In this document: positions 47,108 to 50,617 of the stretch, in pieces
Layout of the letters: each line of letters opens with the position of its first letter
Position numbering within the stretch: position 1 is the first letter of the stretch
Assembly: GCF_001510665.1 (NCBI RefSeq)
Contig: NZ_LMTI01000002.1
Location: forward strand, 68,851 to 119,467
From: Bacillus sp. FJAT-27445
GTDB taxonomy: Bacteria; Bacillota; Bacilli; Bacillales; Cytobacillaceae
Reading direction: 5' to 3'
DNA length: 50,617 bases
Position numbers and translations under genes: made by a program
The notes under the pieces: generated by a model
What the model saw: only the letters and a program-made list of their open reading frames with translations
Databases searched by the model: none
Told to the model about the DNA's origin: nothing

Positions 47108-47219
47108 TACTATCAATAAATGCTCTTTCATATTGCAACATTTTTTCATGAATATCAGACAGGAATGATCCCTGTATATAAGTTGAATCAAAACTTAAAA
47201 TTGTATTGAATCCTTGCCT

Positions 47220-47347
47220 GTCGATTTCCGTTCTATGCACTTCGCTTTCCATGGGGCGCCAGTGTAGCCTTCTCGGCGCTTGCGCCTGCGGGTTCCCCCC
47301 TTGCCCTTTATCCCACCCGAGTCTCTGTGCCTTACGCTACAATCGAC
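47220..47347. repeat. Palindromic intergenic repeat, copy A
   Basis: About 128 bp bounded by GTCGATT and AATCGAC, with inner pairs GCAC/GTGC and a central GGCGC-TT-GCGCC hairpin. Clearly homologous along its length to copy B (50271-50399). Non-coding; no transposase nearby. Confidence 0.8.
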
Positions 47348-47395
47348 TATCATTTAAATTAATTTTTCAAAAAAATAATTTGAACCTCTAACCAA

Positions 47396-47420
47396 AGAAA
47401 AAAGGCAGGATTCCCTGCCT
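47396..47420 (-). terminator. Terminator after ypfB
   Basis: Stem AGGCAGG/CCTGCCT with loop of 4, followed by TTTTTTCTTT on minus; it starts at the stop codon. Confidence 0.88.
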
Positions 47421-47599
47421 TACCTTCCCTGGAAAACTTCCAGCATGTCAGAATGGTTCATTTGCCCGGTACCTTCATATTTTGTTACCCCTATTAATTC
47501 GGGAAGGGCGCCAACCTGGTGAAGGAAAATCTGGGCAAGTAAAAGAAAGATAAACTGAGCAATCGCAATCTTTATAAGGATTCGCTCGACATGTTTCAG
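47420..47599 (-). CDS. ypfB: YpfB-like small membrane protein
   Basis: A 59-residue protein reading KHVERILIKIAIAQFIFLLL after the initiator: one membrane helix (about 8-28) and a short polar tail. This resembles the small YpfB proteins beside ypeB. The best start is an unusual CTG at 47599, 11 bases after AAAGGAG; no ATG, GTG or TTG codon is well placed, and the ATG far upstream lies inside the ypeB tail. Function unknown. Confidence 0.65.
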   Translation of the reverse strand: MKHVERILIKIAIAQFIFLLLAQIFLHQVGALPELIGVTKYEGTGQMNHSDMLEVFQGR

Positions 47600-47678
47600 A
47601 TCTAGCCACTCTCCTTTCAAAAGCCATAACCGGATGAAGGAGCCCGTCCCAAAGGACAGGCGGCAGCCAACGGCCATA

Positions 47679-49028
47679 TTAGACCGCGTCTTCAAACATT
47701 TCTTCTGAATTTTTGAGCTTATCTACCTTCTCTTCCTCACCAGTCGAAGCATTTACGAAAATTCTGTACGTATCGTCACCCATTGTTCCCAGGAATTCAT
47801 AACATAATACTTCCTTCTTGAAATCATTCAAAATGATTGCCTGGCGTTCTTCCATAATTTTTACATTCGGATTAATTTTCGTTCGAGCCTCCTGTATGTC
47901 AATAGCGGGGGTTTCCATCTTCCTGGTTTTCTTCGTCTTTAAATAATCTTCTGCAGAAAGGCCTACAAGGTGGCCATTATCAAGAGCAACCTTGATTTTT
48001 ATCGATTCAGGATAAATTCTCACTTTTCCTGACTTGGTTACAAAAGTAAAAACACCAATCGCATCATACTGCGCGCTTTCAGCCAGTTCCAGCGACTTAT
48101 AGCCATTCTCTTTAAGGAAGGATACTGCCCTTTCCCCTCCTTCATTGAGGGAAATTCTTTGTTTATTGATAGACCGGTTGTTAAGGAACCAGATAGGGTA
48201 ACCTCCTTTTTTTGTTAAATCCATGCTCGCCTCCATCCCGGTTTTCCTGTTGCTTACGGAGACAGTGTAAAATCCGAAATCAGATCCCTTGCCATTATCG
48301 GATACCTTGGATTTGGAATTTCCGTCAAATCCTATATACTTCCTTGCTATAGCCAATGCTTCAGCCTTCGAAATTTTTTTACCCTGAATTTTGCTGAAAT
48401 TCTTATCCTCTTCTTTTAATCCGGCAATTTCAGGCCCAAAGTCAGTCTCCTCGTATCCTGAAACAGTTTTTTCCACTGTTTTAAATCCGTCAATTAGTGT
48501 ATTATCCGAATTCTCCTTTCCAGAAGCGATCGCAAGTTCCACATCCATCCAACGCAAATTGTTCTTTAGTGCCAAATGCTGTACTTTCCTTAAATCGCCT
48601 TGAACATCGGACGCCTGTTTATATAAAGTTTGAAGTGTCTTATATTCCTTGCCGGTTAATGGTTTCTTGTCCAGATCCCTTACCGCAGTCCTGTAACTGA
48701 ATTCACCAACTCCGGATAAAAATTCCTCCGTTTTGTTAAAAGGTAGGAGCGATAACGGAAGCTGGCCAACATTCTGCCGAGCTTCGGATGTTATCCTCCA
48801 CACCTCGGCCAGAGACGGGGATAGCGATTTTCTTGAATTCATGGCAAGCGTGGTTCCAAGCTTGTCATGCAATAAATCAACACGGTATGACAATTCATGG
48901 AATGCCTGCTGATAATTATTTTCCGCGTTTATCAGGACAGCGTTTTTTTCCTTCCGTTCCTGATAGCCCCAGTAGGCAGTTCCCGCTAGCCCAATTGCCA
49001 AGACAACTATTATAATATTTCTTATCAC
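47679..49028 (-). CDS. ypeB: Germination protein YpeB
   Basis: Spore protein that stabilises SleB and localises with it in the inner membrane/cortex. The 449 residues (B. subtilis 450) have an N-terminal signal anchor (about 3-22), a helical domain (30-180) and three C-terminal PepSY-type domains (about 215-430). The start is GTG 49028, 6 bases after AAGGTGA and aligned with B. subtilis MIRG; an ATG two codons earlier overlaps the site. Second gene of sleB-ypeB. Confidence 0.95.
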   Translation of the reverse strand: MIRNIIIVVLAIGLAGTAYWGYQERKEKNAVLINAENNYQQAFHELSYRVDLLHDKLGTTLAMNSRKSLSPSLAEVWRITSEARQNVGQLPLSLLPFNKTEEFLSGVGEFSYRTAVRDLDKKPLTGKEYKTLQTLYKQASDVQGDLRKVQHLALKNNLRWMDVELAIASGKENSDNTLIDGFKTVEKTVSGYEETDFGPEIAGLKEEDKNFSKIQGKKISKAEALAIARKYIGFDGNSKSKVSDNGKGSDFGFYTVSVSNRKTGMEASMDLTKKGGYPIWFLNNRSINKQRISLNEGGERAVSFLKENGYKSLELAESAQYDAIGVFTFVTKSGKVRIYPESIKIKVALDNGHLVGLSAEDYLKTKKTRKMETPAIDIQEARTKINPNVKIMEERQAIILNDFKKEVLCYEFLGTMGDDTYRIFVNASTGEEEKVDKLKNSEEMFEDAV

Positions 49029-49042
49029 TGCCATTCACCTTC

Positions 49043-49774
49043 TTATTTACAGAATATATGCTTTCCGATCCGTTTAATTTGCGGACGGGACCAAATCCAC
49101 TTGCTTGTGGCGGTAACCGGATTGAAGTAATACAGTGCGTTGCCTGTAGGATCCCACCCATTAATTGCGTCAAGGACTGCTTTCCTCGCCGATTCGTTTG
49201 GAGTAAGCCAGATTTGTCCATCGGCAACAGCAGTGAACGCAAGCGGTTCAAAAATCACACCCGAAATAGTGTTTGGAAATGACGAGCTTTCCAGTCTGTT
49301 TATGATGACTGCAGCTACGGCGACCTGTCCTTCGTAAGGTTCGCCTCTCGCCTCCCCATATACTGCATTGGACATCAATTTAATATCGTTCTGTGAAAAT
49401 CCAGACGGGACATTGACTGCGCTCTGCTTCGCCGGGGCACTTTTTTTAGCAGTTCCACCTTGCATATTTTTGGTTGCCTTAACGAGCTTAGCTTTTGTAG
49501 CGCTTCCTGCTAGCCCGTCAATGGGAAGGCCAAATTCATACTGGAAATTGCGGAGTGCCCAATAAGTACTCCAGCCAAATACACCATCAATTTTCTTTGT
49601 GTAAAAACCAACATGTTTGAGCCTCTTTTGGAGTTCAATTACATCATCGCCGACTGCTCCGTGCTGGATGACCTGGTTGCTGAATGCTTCAGCTTTTTCG
49701 CCGTTCCATAAAAAAGCAGGAACGAGTAATCCGCATAAAAGCAGACGAACTAGGAATGCGTTTCGTTTTTTCAC
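49043..49774 (-). CDS. sleB: Spore cortex-lytic enzyme SleB
   Basis: Lytic transglycosylase that degrades muramic-lactam-containing cortex during germination. The 243 residues comprise a signal peptide (about 1-31, ending AEA), a peptidoglycan-binding repeat domain (38-95; GDDVIELQKRL) and the catalytic domain with the catalytic glutamate in VYGEARGEPYEGQ near 140. It is shorter than B. subtilis SleB (305), mostly in the linker. The start is GTG 49774 after GGAGG. Expected to be SigG-controlled; no convincing SigG promoter seen. Confidence 0.95.
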   Translation of the reverse strand: MKKRNAFLVRLLLCGLLVPAFLWNGEKAEAFSNQVIQHGAVGDDVIELQKRLKHVGFYTKKIDGVFGWSTYWALRNFQYEFGLPIDGLAGSATKAKLVKATKNMQGGTAKKSAPAKQSAVNVPSGFSQNDIKLMSNAVYGEARGEPYEGQVAVAAVIINRLESSSFPNTISGVIFEPLAFTAVADGQIWLTPNESARKAVLDAINGWDPTGNALYYFNPVTATSKWIWSRPQIKRIGKHIFCK

Positions 49775-49900
49775 AAATCATACCTCCAAATGCTATTCAT
49801 TTTCCATTATGTCTATTTTTTGTTTTAAAGGGATTTTTATTCAAGAAAAGGGCTTGCGTGGAAAAAGCTTTTTAAAAAAAGGTTAATGGACGAACAAAAT

Positions 49901-50066
49901 GCTCAAGCGCCTTGGTCAGCCCCGACCAGATTAAGACGGGGCCCGCAGGACACTGAATGGCATCCCTGAATTCGCCCACGCACGAAGGAAATGCGAGCAT
50001 TTCCGAGGACGGGCCTGCCCTCCGGAGGGAACCGGCTTAAGACCTCGAGGGGCTAGGCGCTGGAGC
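49901..50066. repeat. 166-bp palindromic repeat element
   Basis: Ends GCTCAAGCGCCT and AGGCGCTGGAGC are complementary apart from one position; the next segment pairs AGCCCC with GGGGCT. An internal hairpin, AAATGC-GA-GCATTT, lies near 49989-50002. G+C-rich relative to its surroundings. No coding potential or transposase. Confidence 0.75.
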
Positions 50067-50120
50067 TGGATAACGACAACTTATTTCGAGTTCTTCACAA
50101 TGTTCTATTTATAGTTTCCT

Positions 50121-50160
50121 GAAATAAGAAAAAACCTCTTCACTGTGTATGAAGAGGTTT
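50121..50160 (-). terminator. Terminator of the candidate small RNA
   Basis: Stem AAACCTCTTCA/TGAAGAGGTTT with a 7-base loop, then TTTTTTCTTATTT on minus. Confidence 0.8.
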
Positions 50161-50214
50161 CGGATTGTCGACAAAAGGCAGCGAGAGGTTACCCACTCGT
50201 GCCTTTTGTAATTT
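50128..50214 (-). ncRNA. Candidate structured small RNA
   Basis: On minus, a 10-bp perfect stem (ACAAAAGGCA/TGCCTTTTGT, 50171-50209) encloses CGAG-T-GG, a GTAA tetraloop and CC-T-CTCG. A 13-base linker follows, then an intrinsic terminator (AAACCTCTTCA stem, U run). A promoter-like TTGGGA-17-TAATTT lies just upstream. No ORF fits in the unit. Confidence 0.5.
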
Positions 50215-50220
50215 ATATGG

Positions 50221-50249
50221 AAATTACGGATGTTAAAGGTTCTTCCCAA
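50221..50249 (-). promoter_or_regulatory. Possible promoter of the candidate small RNA
   Basis: On minus, TTGGGA and TAATTT are 17 bp apart. The predicted start is some 5-10 bases before the first hairpin. Confidence 0.35.
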
Positions 50250-50270
50250 CAAAAGTGGTTTTAGCGAATG

Positions 50271-50399
50271 TGTTGATTTGCGCTACGGGCACACGCTTTC
50301 CGCGGGGCGTCAGTGGAGCCTCCTCGGCGCTTGCGCCTGTGGGGTCTCCACCTTGCCGCTGCATCCCGCTGGAGTCGGTGCCCTCCGCTCCAATCAACA
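50271..50399. repeat. Palindromic intergenic repeat, copy B
   Basis: A 129-bp element bounded by TGTTGATT and AATCAACA, with nested pairs GGGCAC/GTGCCC and GTGGAG/CTCCAC and the same central GGCGC-TT-GCGCC hairpin as copy A. Confidence 0.8.
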
Positions 50400-50572
50400 T
50401 AAAAGTTAGGCATATTTATCCATAAAGTAGCACTTATGGTGAAGAACAGGATAAATTAACTTAAGAATTACTTCCAATTGCTCACATTCATTGGCTTGGA
50501 TTTTTAGTCATCATGGGAGGTCACCCCATACATAGTGTCATTTATATAAAGGAAATTTCAGTTGATTGAAAT

Positions 50573-50617
50573 GGAGGGTGGCGACTCCTCGAAAACGCTA
50601 CGCGTTTCCTTCGTGCG
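50573..50617. repeat. Repeat fragment truncated by the window edge
   Basis: The terminal 33 bases, read on minus (CGCACGAAGGAAA, AAACGC-GTA-GCGTTT, CGAGGA), match the inner part of the 166-bp element at about 49979-50009 in inverted orientation. Confidence 0.6.

Larger units (their letters stand above)
47093..47419. other. Intergenic region ypfB-cmk with repeat copy A
   Basis: No ORF. It contains the cmk promoter (47099-47107), a 128-bp palindromic repeat (47220-47347) and the ypfB terminator (47396-47420). Confidence 0.7.
49775..50617. other. Gene-free repeat-rich region upstream of sleB
   Basis: About 840 bases without a credible ORF. It contains a 166-bp palindromic element (49901-50066), a candidate small RNA (50128-50214), repeat copy B (50271-50399) and the start of another element cut by the window edge (50573-50617). 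In B. subtilis the next gene would be prsW. Confidence 0.7.

Noticed and set aside
47220-47347. Insertion sequence remnant
   Set aside because: No transposase fragment or coding potential; best described as a small palindromic repeat.
49775-49880. SigG promoter for sleB
   Set aside because: A TGAATA and a CATAATG are present but about 26 bp apart, too far for a SigG promoter.

Overview
The window is a stretch of a chromosome from a low-to-mid G+C, endospore-forming Bacillaceae (Bacillus sensu lato). Three things point there: the gene order follows, gene by gene, the Bacillus subtilis region running from ponA/ypoC through dinG, panBCD, qcrABC, the aro genes and spoIVA to sleB; sporulation and germination genes are present (spoIVA, ypeB, sleB, seaA, ypjB); and the bacillithiol genes bshA and bshB1 are present. 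Almost every gene is on the minus strand. Only ypjC and the 47-residue ypzI are on plus. I see no rRNA, tRNA, CRISPR array, prophage or insertion-sequence transposase. Most genes agree closely in length with their B. subtilis counterparts once starts are reset using ribosome-binding sites. Gene comparisons with B. subtilis are from memory, not from an alignment.

Layout from left to right: ypoC-nth, dnaD, asnS, aspB-ypmB-ypmA (DNA repair, replication initiation, Asn/Asp metabolism); dinG; panD-panC-panB with a structured attenuator-like leader before panB; a tight block birA-cca-bshA-bshB1-mgsA-dapB-ypjD (biotin, tRNA CCA ends, bacillithiol, methylglyoxal, lysine); ypjC on plus; a YugP-type membrane protease, ypjB and ypjA; the menaquinol:cytochrome c reductase operon qcrABC; ypiF, ypiB, ypiA and an unrecognised amidohydrolase-like gene; aroA-tyrA-hisC and aroC-aroB (shikimate, Tyr and His); ndk; menaquinone genes hepT-menG-hepS; mtrB-folE (TRAP and GTP cyclohydrolase); hbs; spoIVA; yphF-yphE; gpsA-der; the spore-envelope genes yphA-seaA with a small partner; ypzI; an S1-domain protein; plsC-cmk; ypfB; and the germination pair sleB-ypeB.

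The most interesting departures from the reference order are absences and non-coding structure. The position normally occupied by aroH and trpEDCFBA, between aroB and hisC, is only about 100 bp here, although the TRAP regulator gene mtrB is intact. cheR (between ndk and aroC), the PilZ gene ypfA/motI (between ypeB and ypfB) and fni (near ypzI) are also missing from their usual places. Between sleB and the right edge, more than 800 bp hold no gene but several palindromic repeats. Two are copies of one element also found next to ypfB, and they carry compensatory base changes in their terminal arms. The same stretch holds a compact two-hairpin unit with its own promoter-like sequence that looks like a small RNA gene. 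No large novel protein system is visible; the best candidates for undescribed biology are this small RNA, the repeat family and the metal-less amidohydrolase-like protein beside ypiA.
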